From positions 1-36,353 of the forward strand of contig WQYK01000002.1 in NCBI GenBank assembly GCA_009781275.1: DNA of 36,353 bases, read 5' to 3'. The position numbers and the translations under genes were made by a program. A model generated the notes under the pieces. That model saw only the letters and a list, made by a program, of their open reading frames with translations. It searched no databases and was not told where the DNA came from. This document shows, piece after piece, positions 1-7,960 of the stretch (position 1 is its first letter; each line of letters opens with the position of its first letter). The stretch is from Bacteroidales bacterium. GTDB taxonomy: Bacteria > Bacteroidota > Bacteroidia > Bacteroidales > UBA932.

Positions 1-180
1 GAGTTGTTGACACATGCGGGGAGTATCAGTCATCAAATGGCTTTGGAGCGTTCGGGTCAAGAGTATTCCAAATATCAGTTGGAGTATAGAAAAATGGAGA
101 AAGAACAGAGTCTTAAAGAGATAGAAGATGACATCAAGCGGTTGGAAAATAAAGGTATATCATCAAACCTAGAAAATTAA
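1..180 (+). CDS. C-terminal end of a RhuM-like protein (5' truncated by window edge)
   Basis: The frame is open from the first base and ends at TAA 178-180, giving 59 residues. The peptide contains GSISHQMALE and QEYSKYQ. These resemble, from memory, the C-terminal pattern of RhuM-family proteins (a glycine, then ISH, then an alanine-rich helix and EYxKY/F). The remaining residues are charged and probably helical. RhuM proteins are accessory proteins of unclear function, often carried on mobile or genomic-island DNA. A second RhuM-like start follows only 5 nt downstream, which supports the assignment. The catalytic or DNA-binding part lies outside the window, so the family call rests on about 30 residues and is tentative. 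Confidence 0.5.
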   Translation, partial: ELLTHAGSISHQMALERSGQEYSKYQLEYRKMEKEQSLKEIEDDIKRLENKGISSNLEN

Positions 181-185
181 AGATT

Positions 186-410
186 ATGTCTAACAATCAA
201 ATACAACCCACCACCAGCCAATTCATCCTTTACCAAGATGATAACGGCACAACAAATCGTATGAAATCGCAGATTGCAACGCGGTTTAGGCAATGGGCTA
301 CACAGCGATGGTTTTATTTGACAGGCAAAAATTTTGATGCCTTTTTTCAAACAATGCTCACCACCCTACCGCTGATAAATCGCAAGCCCAAATTCTTTGA
401 CAATTGCTAA
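186..410 (+). pseudogene. RhuM-family remnant with internal deletion
   Basis: The frame opens with a typical RhuM N-terminus (residues 1-24, including QFILYQDDNG) and jumps directly at residue 25 to MKSQIATRFRQWATQ. In intact RhuM proteins that motif lies roughly 90 residues further on, after the winged-helix-like part (FRxWAT motif). After residue about 41 the sequence no longer resembles RhuM, and the frame runs on into the antisense of the ybdG 3' end until a stop at 410. About 120 nt of true RhuM sequence therefore remain. It starts 5 nt after the stop of the preceding RhuM-like gene, so this is probably a decayed tandem copy. A short expressed hybrid peptide cannot be excluded. Confidence 0.6.
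324..347 (+). terminator. Weak terminator-like hairpin
   Basis: GGCA at 324-327 pairs with TGCC at 338-341 around an AAAATTTT-containing loop, followed by six T at 342-347. The stem is short, so this is a weak call. It would end plus-strand transcription from the RhuM region just before the ybdG 3' end. Confidence 0.3.
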
Positions 411-1595
411 CAAATGATCAAAAATATCTGCCTGAACGCTTTCGTAAACATCCCATCTTGTGTCGTTTGTAAAAGTGTACAGTTCGAGTGGAATGCCGAG
501 TTCTTTGGGTTCAAGTTGTCGTACGATCATCGTCAGATCCTGATGGATTTTGGGGTGCGACTTAAGGTAGGCAAGGCAATAAGCTCTGAATGTACCCAGA
601 TTGGTAAGGTGGCGCCCACTTTTATCTTCGGCAATCTCTTTAAGTTTCTCATCCAAATAGGGACGAATAAGGTCTATCTTTTTCCAACGTTCCAGCATCT
701 CCTCATCGGCAAAACGAATGGTTTTCACATCTATGTGCATCGCCCTTTTGATGCGCCGTCCACCCGTTTCATTCATGCCGCGCCAATTCTTAAAAGAACC
801 AGAAATCAGGTCGTATGCAGGTATCGTGGTGATGGTCTTGTCCCAATTCTGTACCTTTACTGTGGTAAGCGAAATGTCAATGACGTCTCCATCGGCTCCG
901 GCAGAGGGCTTTTCGATCCAATCGCCAACACGCACCATTTTGTTGGCTGCAAGCATGATGCCCGCAGTGAACCCTAAGATGGTGTCCTTAAACACAAGCA
1001 TCAGTACGGCTGTGAGTGCGCCCAACGCAGAAAGAACGACAAGCGGCTGCTTATCGAACAAAACAGAAATGATGAGAATGATCGCAACCAGAAGGATAAC
1101 AAGTTTAACGGCTTGAACAATACCTCTGATCGGATGGCCTGAAAGATTTTTGTTTTGCTGCGTAATAATGTAAATGGCTTCAAGAAATGAAAAGAACACG
1201 GTAACTGCAATCACAATGTAATACAAGGCCAATAGTGTATCTATGAAAGCGTGTACTGTGGGATTGTCTGAGAAAAAGAGGCTTCCAAAAGCGCTGATTA
1301 CAAATGCGGGAACAAAGTGGGCCAGACGCGCAAAGAACTTGGTTTCAAGAAATGCATCGTCCCACTTTATTTTGCTTTTGATTAAAATACGATGTATGAC
1401 ACGCTCAACTATGATCTTTGCCAACCAGTATGTAAGCGTAGCGAGTAGCAGAATAAAGATGCCTGTTATGATATTGGTAGTGATGTCGATAACTTTTTCT
1501 CCAATACCTTGCGAAGTCATAAACCCATGAAGATACTCTTTGAGTCCAAAAAGGGATTTAATCGTTGCAGTAATGTAATTATCAGCCGTATTCAT
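366..1595 (-). CDS. ybdG: Mechanosensitive channel, YbdG/MscM type (MscS family)
   Basis: 409 residues, close to E. coli YbdG (415). Inner-membrane small-conductance mechanosensitive channel of the MscS superfamily, protecting cells against osmotic downshock. Several N-terminal membrane segments (about 30-60, 85-110, 115-140 and 165-190) precede the pore helix and beta domain: LGALTAVLMLVFKDTILGF, then ANKMVRVGDWIE, GADGDVIDI, LTTVKVQNWDKTI and FKNWRGM. All are almost the same as YbdG. The C-terminus keeps the YbdG tail (NLGTFRAYCLAYL, MIVRQLEP, QADIFDH). It is the last gene of the minus-strand operon, 20 nt after the channel gene at 1616-3592, so two membrane channels are co-transcribed. Start is ATG at 1595. 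Confidence 0.93.
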   Translation of the reverse strand: MNTADNYITATIKSLFGLKEYLHGFMTSQGIGEKVIDITTNIITGIFILLLATLTYWLAKIIVERVIHRILIKSKIKWDDAFLETKFFARLAHFVPAFVISAFGSLFFSDNPTVHAFIDTLLALYYIVIAVTVFFSFLEAIYIITQQNKNLSGHPIRGIVQAVKLVILLVAIILIISVLFDKQPLVVLSALGALTAVLMLVFKDTILGFTAGIMLAANKMVRVGDWIEKPSAGADGDVIDISLTTVKVQNWDKTITTIPAYDLISGSFKNWRGMNETGGRRIKRAMHIDVKTIRFADEEMLERWKKIDLIRPYLDEKLKEIAEDKSGRHLTNLGTFRAYCLAYLKSHPKIHQDLTMIVRQLEPKELGIPLELYTFTNDTRWDVYESVQADIFDHLLAIVKEFGLAIYQR

Positions 1596-1615
1596 AGTAT
1601 TATTGAAATCTTATT

Positions 1616-3592
1616 TTAATGATTGCTAAAAACAACCAGCTTATCTTCGCCGGAGAGGTTTACGTTGATTTTTGACTGATCGCCTTCAAACAAGATGAAC
1701 TTGCCGCCGGACTGCACATAACCCAGCACAATGGTTTTATTCTCACTGGGTGAAGCGTGATAAACAGCCCTGATCAGATCGGCTGCGGTGCAAGGCCCGG
1801 GGATTTCTTTAAAGTATTCAGACACCTTTTTAGTATAGAGCTCTTTGGAGTCTGTCTCTTCATCCTCAGCGTCATCGTAGGTTAGAATATCGTAGTAGAG
1901 GTCAAACAGCGCCTCTTTTTCGCCGATCTGTGCGATTAATTTGCTGATGTAGCGGTTGCTGATCACAATATTCTCTGTACTGTAATTAGATACAATGTCG
2001 TAGTTTTTGGGATTCAGAATCTCAACAACCATGTCGATGGTGTTGGGGTCAAAGTCGGGGTGGTTGATAAGCCGGGTGTTGATCACCTCCTGAACCAAAA
2101 TAAGGTACGTCAACGCATCGGCGTCGATTTGTTCATCGGAAACGTCTTCGTCAGAAAGAATCAATATACATCTGTGTCCATTATGGGCGCCGATAAACCC
2201 TTCGATGATGTCGCAAATGAGATCCTTCTCACTAATGTCGGTCGCGATGACTTTTTTGACAAAGGGATATTGTTTATAGTGATCGTGCTCTTCCAAATAG
2301 TCTTCGTTGTCGATTACAGTGACGTCCAACACTTCCGGTCCGTCCTTTTGCTTCCATTCATTGCTGAATGCCGCGAACCCCTCCATAATCGCTTGGTTCT
2401 TGCTGTTATGTCCCAAAATGATGACATGTTTGTCCTTTATTTCAAAATCGGAATTGATTGAGACCTTAAGGTCATTGCCCTGGGATACGGTTTTAGTGCT
2501 GCGTTTATGTACAGCGCTGTTGGAGAGGTAGTAGAACATTGGTTTACCCGTTCCGTAGCATGTTACGGAAAGAGGGATCGATTCCAAATGATTGTCAAAG
2601 TATCCGGAGATGAACTCATCCTCAGAAGTCGAATGATCCACAGCAGATTGAGAGTGAAAAGTGGCGCCTTTGTGCGAAAACAGATCGTTAAAGACGAGGT
2701 TGAGCTCAGGCATGATCGATATTTGGGGAAAGATCTGCCCCAGGATGTGGTTCACGGCTACGGGCACGATATTGCGCTTGCCTTTTAGCTTAGTGCGACC
2801 GATAATCGTTTCGATCAGTTCAAAGGTCCAGTCGTTTTCGACCTCTACGATCACCTGTTGATTGTCCGCAGAATCTTCTTCTGCCGTCATCTGTACAACC
2901 TGAAGCAGCGTTTTTATCGTAAGCACGTCCTCCTTGTTGAGGATGATCACACTCTTCGCTTTTTTAATCGAAATGTCGTTCAACTGTTTTGTAGACCATG
3001 AATCGCCTTCGCGTACAATGATGGTCAATTTATTTTTCCTGACGGCTTCTTTTTCATCTTCGAGGGTAGCTGACAGCCGTTCATTGATATCATTAAGCAC
3101 CTCCTCCCTGTCGCTCTCCACAAGAATGACGATCTTCTCTTTTGTGTTTTTGTACAAAAACTCATTGACGATTTCGGCAGCGCGGGAGTTCCAGTTTAGA
3201 ATGACGATATGGTTCGATATGTGAAGTTTGCGTGACCCGGAACCGGCATCCTCAATGAAACTTGAGATGAACTCCGTCATATAACCGATCACTGCGCCGG
3301 TAAAGACGATCATTCCCAATATGGCGGTGACAACGCAAAACATGACAAGCAGAGCGCCTATTTCGCCAATATCCTGCACCACAATTTCCAAATAGCCCGT
3401 CAAAAGCATGGTAACGGCGTAGTACACACAGTGCCAATAATCTGTGTTTTCCATAGAAGGCGGAGCGAGCCACATAATGATCAGCGCCGCAATGCTGATA
3501 AAAAACACGTTTGCTATAAGAATCCCCAGTATCACGACCAGCTTTGGCGACTTTGCCGTATATACACTGATCCATTCTCGAATTTTACTCAT
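1616..3592 (-). CDS. CASTOR/POLLUX-like ion channel with two RCK-type domains
   Basis: 658 residues from ATG at 3592. A longer upstream frame to 3667 overlaps the xseB 3' end, so I reject it. Residues 17-43 form TM1, 51-69 a pore loop, and 79-105 TM2. A Rossmann-type RCK/TrkA-N domain starts near 128 (HIVILNWNSRAAEI) and a second near 388 (KHVIILGHNSKNQAI). This two-TM plus tandem-RCK layout matches bacterial relatives of plant CASTOR/POLLUX/DMI1 channels. The pore loop reads TMLLTGYLE instead of the potassium signature TVGYG, so potassium selectivity should not be assumed. Family proteins gate cation flux in response to ligands on the RCK ring. It lies 37 nt after xseB and 20 nt before ybdG in the same operon. 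Confidence 0.82.
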   Translation of the reverse strand: MSKIREWISVYTAKSPKLVVILGILIANVFFISIAALIIMWLAPPSMENTDYWHCVYYAVTMLLTGYLEIVVQDIGEIGALLVMFCVVTAILGMIVFTGAVIGYMTEFISSFIEDAGSGSRKLHISNHIVILNWNSRAAEIVNEFLYKNTKEKIVILVESDREEVLNDINERLSATLEDEKEAVRKNKLTIIVREGDSWSTKQLNDISIKKAKSVIILNKEDVLTIKTLLQVVQMTAEEDSADNQQVIVEVENDWTFELIETIIGRTKLKGKRNIVPVAVNHILGQIFPQISIMPELNLVFNDLFSHKGATFHSQSAVDHSTSEDEFISGYFDNHLESIPLSVTCYGTGKPMFYYLSNSAVHKRSTKTVSQGNDLKVSINSDFEIKDKHVIILGHNSKNQAIMEGFAAFSNEWKQKDGPEVLDVTVIDNEDYLEEHDHYKQYPFVKKVIATDISEKDLICDIIEGFIGAHNGHRCILILSDEDVSDEQIDADALTYLILVQEVINTRLINHPDFDPNTIDMVVEILNPKNYDIVSNYSTENIVISNRYISKLIAQIGEKEALFDLYYDILTYDDAEDEETDSKELYTKKVSEYFKEIPGPCTAADLIRAVYHASPSENKTIVLGYVQSGGKFILFEGDQSKINVNLSGEDKLVVFSNH

Positions 3593-3629
3593 GGTATGAT
3601 ATTTAATATTGTATTTTAATGACTTGGCT

Positions 3630-3824
3630 TCATACATCGACCTCTTCCACTCCCCGCTCCACACCACGAAGGTAATCCCTGCAATACTTCACCAAAAAAG
3701 CAGCGCGCTCCAAATCGGCGGCAGCGTTCGACAAATCGGGTTGGTCGTTTTCCCATTTTTTGACTAAGGCGGTAAGCTCTGCCATCGCCTGTGTGTAGTT
3801 GAGTTGGGGGGTCTCTTTTGTCAT
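3630..3824 (-). CDS. xseB: Exodeoxyribonuclease VII small subunit
   Basis: 64 residues, typical for XseB (about 60-80). One helical hairpin with the family pattern: YTQAMAELTALVKKWE, then DLSNAAADLERAAFLVKYCRDYL. XseB binds the extended helices of XseA, and the complex degrades single-stranded DNA in both directions to oligonucleotides. It starts 15 nt after the xseA stop, as expected for a coupled xseAB pair. ATG start at 3824. Confidence 0.93.
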   Translation of the reverse strand: MTKETPQLNYTQAMAELTALVKKWENDQPDLSNAAADLERAAFLVKYCRDYLRGVERGVEEVDV

Positions 3825-3839
3825 ATTTTTTCTTTTTAC

Positions 3840-5033
3840 TTATTTTTTTCCTTTTACTTCCACATCCAGACACCCATGCGCCAAAAGCACATCAAGCCGC
3901 TCACCCAAAGCTACACTATGGGCGTCGTGCAACGCCTTTTCCTGATGCAACACCAGGGCATAGCCCCGCTGCAAGGGGGCCAAAGGATTGAGGTTCCTGA
4001 TTGCCTGCTCCAAGAGGTCAACAGCGTGGCTTCTTCTGCGAATTTCCATGGTTATCAACATTTTTAATCGTTGTACCAAAGGGGTGAGCGCCTCATTATG
4101 GGCAGATAGTCTGCCCAATATCAGTTGTTGCATCCGCTGACCGGATGCCGTAACCTGTTGATCGAGTCTCTCCATTTGATCCAGCAAAAATTGGGCCAAA
4201 GCGGTGGGTGTTTTGACTGAAGTGTGCGCCACCAAATCAATCAGGTGTTCATCATGATCGTGCCCAATGCCGGTGAAAACGGGCAGGGGAAACTGTGCAA
4301 TGTGGTATGCTAAATTGTAGTCGTCAAAACAGTGCAAATCCGATACGGAGCCACCTCCGCGCATAATCGCCACTACATCAAATTGATGAATCTGTTGTGC
4401 AATGGCGTCTAAAGCTGAGATGATGCCGGAAGGGGCTTCCACTCCCTGCATGAGGGATGGAAATAGCTCTATGTAAAAGGTGTAACCCGCAGGGTTATGG
4501 TTGATTTGTTGGGTAAAGTCGCGGAATCCGGCTGCTTGGGGAGCGGAGATAACGGCAACTCTTTGGATAGGGATGGGGAGATCCAACTGTGCGTTCATCT
4601 CCAACACACCCTCCTGCCGCAATCGCTCCAATGATTTTTTTCGCTCCAAAGCGATGTTTCCGATGGTATAAACGGGATCTATATCGCTTATTTGAAGACT
4701 TATACCGTAAAGGGGATGGTATTGAACCGACACACGAATCAAAACAGAGAGTCCGGGGGCAAGGGCGACGCCTGCGGTGCTCTCAAAGTAGGGGCGTAGC
4801 ATTCTGAATGTGGAGGCGGGGATCCATGCCTGCGCCTTGGCAATCAGTTGTTTCTCTGCGTGGTCGTAGTCGACCAATTCTAAGTAGCAATGACCTGAGG
4901 GCTTGGCGGTGATGTCGTTAATCTCTGCAGTAATCCAAAAATATTTGGACAAATGACCCTCTATGGCCGATTTAATTTGGGCCTGAAGTTCGCTTAGGCG
5001 TATGGATGATGGTGATTCCAAGTTTGTTCTCAA
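3840..5033 (-). CDS. xseA: Exodeoxyribonuclease VII large subunit
   Basis: 397 residues. The N-terminal OB-fold runs about 10-105 (LSELQAQIKSAIEG, WITAEINDI, GHCYLELVD). The catalytic domain has the family motifs: VAVISAPQAAGFRDF, then MRGGGSVSDLHCFDD, FTGIGHDHDEHLID and TPTALAQFL. The C-terminal helical part that binds XseB ends with ALQ-type RGYALVL. The start appears to be TTG at 5033: an in-frame TAA lies two codons upstream and no ATG or GTG occurs before the conserved LSELQ. The upstream lipoprotein gene ends 6 nt before it, so translation is probably coupled. Confidence 0.94.
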   Translation of the reverse strand: MRTNLESPSSIRLSELQAQIKSAIEGHLSKYFWITAEINDITAKPSGHCYLELVDYDHAEKQLIAKAQAWIPASTFRMLRPYFESTAGVALAPGLSVLIRVSVQYHPLYGISLQISDIDPVYTIGNIALERKKSLERLRQEGVLEMNAQLDLPIPIQRVAVISAPQAAGFRDFTQQINHNPAGYTFYIELFPSLMQGVEAPSGIISALDAIAQQIHQFDVVAIMRGGGSVSDLHCFDDYNLAYHIAQFPLPVFTGIGHDHDEHLIDLVAHTSVKTPTALAQFLLDQMERLDQQVTASGQRMQQLILGRLSAHNEALTPLVQRLKMLITMEIRRRSHAVDLLEQAIRNLNPLAPLQRGYALVLHQEKALHDAHSVALGERLDVLLAHGCLDVEVKGKK

Positions 5034-5039
5034 TACAGG

Positions 5040-7208
5040 TTATAACGAAATGACCGTGGTGTTCACGATTTGAGACGCGGTTACAGTGAGGGGGGCGTAT
5101 CCGGCAACGGTAAATGTATATTGATGGTAATCTGTTTTTAAAACGGTTTCCTCATCTTTCCTGTGTTGCACGGTAAGCAGGTCAAAGCGAAGCTTTCCGC
5201 TGCTGTCTGTTGTTCCCGTAAAAGTGCGGACGCCGTCAATGGAGATGGCTACTACACTACTTCTTATGGGCTGGCCACCGCCTGTGACGGTCACTTCGCG
5301 GGCGGTTCCGTAGGTGACTTCCATATATCCGGAACTTCCGTAATAATGGGGTGACATTTCAGCAGTGGCAAAATTGATGAGTTCTGTATCTATCATCCTG
5401 TTGTTAAAAGTATTCCAGTTCCAGAAGCCAAGTCGGACGGGGCGAAAGTATTCGCTGTTTTGTTCAATTTTTTCCAATTTGGTGCGGTACATCCAAACGG
5501 AGGAGGTGATGCCGTACCCTTCGCCAATGATGAGAAGGTTTACGTTTCCAATCAGTCGGTTATCTTCAAAAACGACAGGGTCCGGCAGAGCGGGATTGAG
5601 GCCGGGATGGGAGAGGAGCGCTCCGCTAAAGGTGACGGCACAGATGGCGTTATTGACATCTCCGTTATAGTAGGGACTATTGGTGATTTTGACGTTGTCG
5701 GGCATGGCTTCTGCTTTAACGGTGTTGCGGCGATATGTGATCCGCTTATCATTAATCCCGTTGGTTGTCCAGATGCCGCGCGCAAGGGTGCAGCCGTCTT
5801 CTGCTTTAACAACAATTATATTATCTTCATAGAGCATGTAGTCGAAATTATTTTCGCCATAATTGGTGGTTCTGAGTCCTGCCACCGCCGATTTTCTGTC
5901 ATACTCAGTACTGCGAAGGGTAGGTGCATATCCGCGAAGGTAGATAAAGTTGCTCCTGACAATGATATTGTTTGCCCACCCAATGCCAATGGGGTTGTAA
6001 CCCATGCCAAACAGTTTGTTAGAATTGACCGTTGCCCCGTCTCCCGGTCCAATCATAAAGGAGTTGGTGTCAAAACTGTCGGAGTAGAGTTCGTTGTTGT
6101 GGATGCGACCGCTGCTGTAAAGTCCCTGATGGCGAAACCGACGGATTGAGTTCCAGGCCACTTCATTCGTCGTCCGGTTACCCAGCTCAAGAGCCTTAAT
6201 TCCCTGATGACGATTGTCTATCACCGAACCACGGTCAATAATCACATTGTGGTGCACCTTGCCGTTTCCGGCAAAGATGCCCGAAACGCTGTTCCCATAG
6301 TAGTCGACCGTTATCCCCGCCACTTCATTATTGGTATTTGGAGTCATGTGATTCAAAAATATTGGATTAAAACCAACTCCGATAAATCCCGAACCACCGT
6401 TGTCGCCCTGCCTGATGACTCCATTAAAAATTTTGGCGTTGGAAAAGTTCCAGAGTCCGGCCCTGATTCCAAAGGTTGCCTCTTCGCTGTATGCATAGTC
6501 GTTCCAGGCATTCCCGATAACCTTGGGGGTCTGGGTGTCGTAAGTAATTGTGTGTCCGTCTAAATCGATGGTCACGTTGTGCGCCTTAATGTTGATGGCC
6601 AATGTGGGAACCGTTAGGTCACAAGTAAGGACGTATAGAGCACCTCCGTGCGTCAGGTTATAGGGAGGGTCTCCCGTCATGTCGTCCGGAATACGGATGG
6701 CTTCCAAAGGGATTTGGGGAAGGGTAAACATATAATCTCCAGAAATGACCTCTTCTCCCCCTTCATCCATGGCCCTGATGCGGTAATGATAGGTGACGCC
6801 GGGTTCTAATCCTCTTATATAATGGAGATGTTGATAATAGTAAGAGTCGGAAATCTGGGTGTGTTGTCCATACAACACCGTTTTGCCATATTCGACAATA
6901 GAAACCGAAGGGATGTTGGTGGCAAAACCAACGGCAAGCGATGTGTAAGAGGGATGCTCCCAAAAACCGGCCGGCTCTATGAACAGCGTGTTGCCAAATG
7001 TTTCCCTGACCAGAGGCTCCGTTTTGGGAGCAAAATTGGCAATGCAATAGTTAAAAAAGTGTTCATAGTCGTCTTGAGGAGGGGAATAGAGCTCAGGTGG
7101 AAAAAGCAGTTTCTCCGGAATAACCTCCCTTTCTTTGTCATCTGTGAAAATGCATGAAGATAAATGAATCAAAATGACTAAAATACAGATGTTTTTAAAA
7201 AGATTCAT
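5040..7208 (-). CDS. Lipoprotein with fibronectin-like, right-handed beta-helix and C-terminal Ig-like domains
   Basis: 722 residues from ATG 7208 (a TTG nine bases upstream is possible but less likely). A signal peptide ends in the lipobox LSSC with Cys19, so this is a surface or periplasmic lipoprotein. Residues about 85-160 look like a fibronectin III-type module (GLEPGVTYHYRIRAMD). From about 180 to 560 there are repeating hydrophobic-Asn rungs of a pectate-lyase-like right-handed beta-helix (HNVTIDLDGHTI, GIFAGNGKVHHNVIIDRG, NNIIVRSNFIYLRG), as in carbohydrate-binding or -cleaving proteins. The last 80 residues resemble a carboxypeptidase-regulatory-like Ig fold (GTTDSSGKLRFDL). I cannot identify a substrate or catalytic residues. 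It heads the operon that contains xseAB and two channels; a TATCTTTG element lies about 30 nt upstream. Confidence 0.8.
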   Translation of the reverse strand: MNLFKNICILVILIHLSSCIFTDDKEREVIPEKLLFPPELYSPPQDDYEHFFNYCIANFAPKTEPLVRETFGNTLFIEPAGFWEHPSYTSLAVGFATNIPSVSIVEYGKTVLYGQHTQISDSYYYQHLHYIRGLEPGVTYHYRIRAMDEGGEEVISGDYMFTLPQIPLEAIRIPDDMTGDPPYNLTHGGALYVLTCDLTVPTLAINIKAHNVTIDLDGHTITYDTQTPKVIGNAWNDYAYSEEATFGIRAGLWNFSNAKIFNGVIRQGDNGGSGFIGVGFNPIFLNHMTPNTNNEVAGITVDYYGNSVSGIFAGNGKVHHNVIIDRGSVIDNRHQGIKALELGNRTTNEVAWNSIRRFRHQGLYSSGRIHNNELYSDSFDTNSFMIGPGDGATVNSNKLFGMGYNPIGIGWANNIIVRSNFIYLRGYAPTLRSTEYDRKSAVAGLRTTNYGENNFDYMLYEDNIIVVKAEDGCTLARGIWTTNGINDKRITYRRNTVKAEAMPDNVKITNSPYYNGDVNNAICAVTFSGALLSHPGLNPALPDPVVFEDNRLIGNVNLLIIGEGYGITSSVWMYRTKLEKIEQNSEYFRPVRLGFWNWNTFNNRMIDTELINFATAEMSPHYYGSSGYMEVTYGTAREVTVTGGGQPIRSSVVAISIDGVRTFTGTTDSSGKLRFDLLTVQHRKDEETVLKTDYHQYTFTVAGYAPLTVTASQIVNTTVISL

Positions 7209-7236
7209 CGCATACAACCTTTAGATGAAGTTGTTG

Positions 7237-7244
7237 CAAAGATA
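7237..7244 (-). promoter_or_regulatory. Promoter -7 element for the lipoprotein-xseAB-channel operon
   Basis: TATCTTTG on the minus strand, a perfect match to the Bacteroidota -7 consensus TAnnTTTG. The start codon at 7208 is about 28 nt downstream. No clear -33 TTG at the usual spacing. Confidence 0.6.
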
Positions 7245-7266
7245 GTGAAAATCTGCCAAAATCACA

Positions 7267-7282
7267 TATTTTTGTACCTTTG
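7267..7282 (+). promoter_or_regulatory. Tandem -7 elements for engB
   Basis: Two adjacent matches to TAnnTTTG: TATTTTTG 7267-7274 and TACCTTTG 7275-7282. They sit 20-30 nt before the GTG start of engB and are divergent from the lipoprotein promoter. Confidence 0.6.
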
Positions 7283-7302
7283 GCGCGAAAAAACATTTAA
7301 AA

Positions 7303-7914
7303 GTGAAACCAAACACCATCTCTTCTGCGATCTTTGTATGCAGCAGCCCCGATGCATCCAAAATGCCGGTGCATCGTCTGCCCGAATACGCTTTTATTGG
7401 GCGCTCCAACGTGGGTAAATCGTCTCTAATCAACATGCTCACCGGACAAAAAAACCTGGCCCACACCTCTGCCACACCAGGGAAGACGCAGATGATTAAC
7501 CACTTTTTAATCAACAACGCCTGGTACATCGTTGACCTTCCAGGCTACGGTTTTGCCAAGACTTCCAAAAGCCAACGTGAGGTATTGGGTAAAATGATTA
7601 CAGACTACCTCAAAATCGGACAACAAATGACCCTGTTATTTGTGTTAATCGACATCAGGTTAGAACCACAAATAATTGATTTGGAATTTATTGAACAACT
7701 TGGTCAATGGGGAATTCCTTTTGCAATTGTCTTTACCAAGGCCGATAAGTTAGGCCCTGTTGCTGTGTTGCAAAGGGTAGATGCTTATAAGAACCGTCTA
7801 TTGGAACAGTGGGAAGAGCTCCCACCTGTCTTTATCACTTCGTCCGAAAAAGGAGCCGGTCGTCAAGAACTTATCAATTATATTGAGTCAGTAAACCGGC
7901 AGATAGAAAATTAA
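7303..7914 (+). CDS. engB: Ribosome-biogenesis GTPase YihA/YsxC/EngB
   Basis: 203 residues, family-typical. TRAFAC GTPase needed for late assembly of the 50S ribosomal subunit. G1 is GRSNVGKSS (about 33-41), G2 is in TSATPGKT, G3 is DLPGYG, G4 is TKAD and G5 is around TSS. EngB signature: LPEYAFIGRSNVGKSSL then LVDLPGYGFAK-type sequence (here IVDLPGYGFAK). The start is GTG at 7303 (MKPNTISSAIFVCSS), directly behind two Bacteroidota promoter elements; no ATG lies near the conserved N-terminus. A separate promoter between this gene and prs suggests it is transcribed alone or with read-through. Confidence 0.95.
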   Translation: MKPNTISSAIFVCSSPDASKMPVHRLPEYAFIGRSNVGKSSLINMLTGQKNLAHTSATPGKTQMINHFLINNAWYIVDLPGYGFAKTSKSQREVLGKMITDYLKIGQQMTLLFVLIDIRLEPQIIDLEFIEQLGQWGIPFAIVFTKADKLGPVAVLQRVDAYKNRLLEQWEELPPVFITSSEKGAGRQELINYIESVNRQIEN

Positions 7915-7918
7915 TTCC

Positions 7919-7926
7919 TATCTTTG
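7919..7926 (+). promoter_or_regulatory. Promoter -7 element for prs operon
   Basis: TATCTTTG directly after the engB stop and 35 nt before the prs ATG; perfect TAnnTTTG match. Confidence 0.6.
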
Positions 7927-7960
7927 TCGTTCATAACCGCTTCTAACCAACCACACAGAA

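Noticed and set aside
3592-3667. Longer start for the CASTOR-like channel
   Set aside because: It would overlap xseB, and its first 25 residues are not membrane-protein-like.
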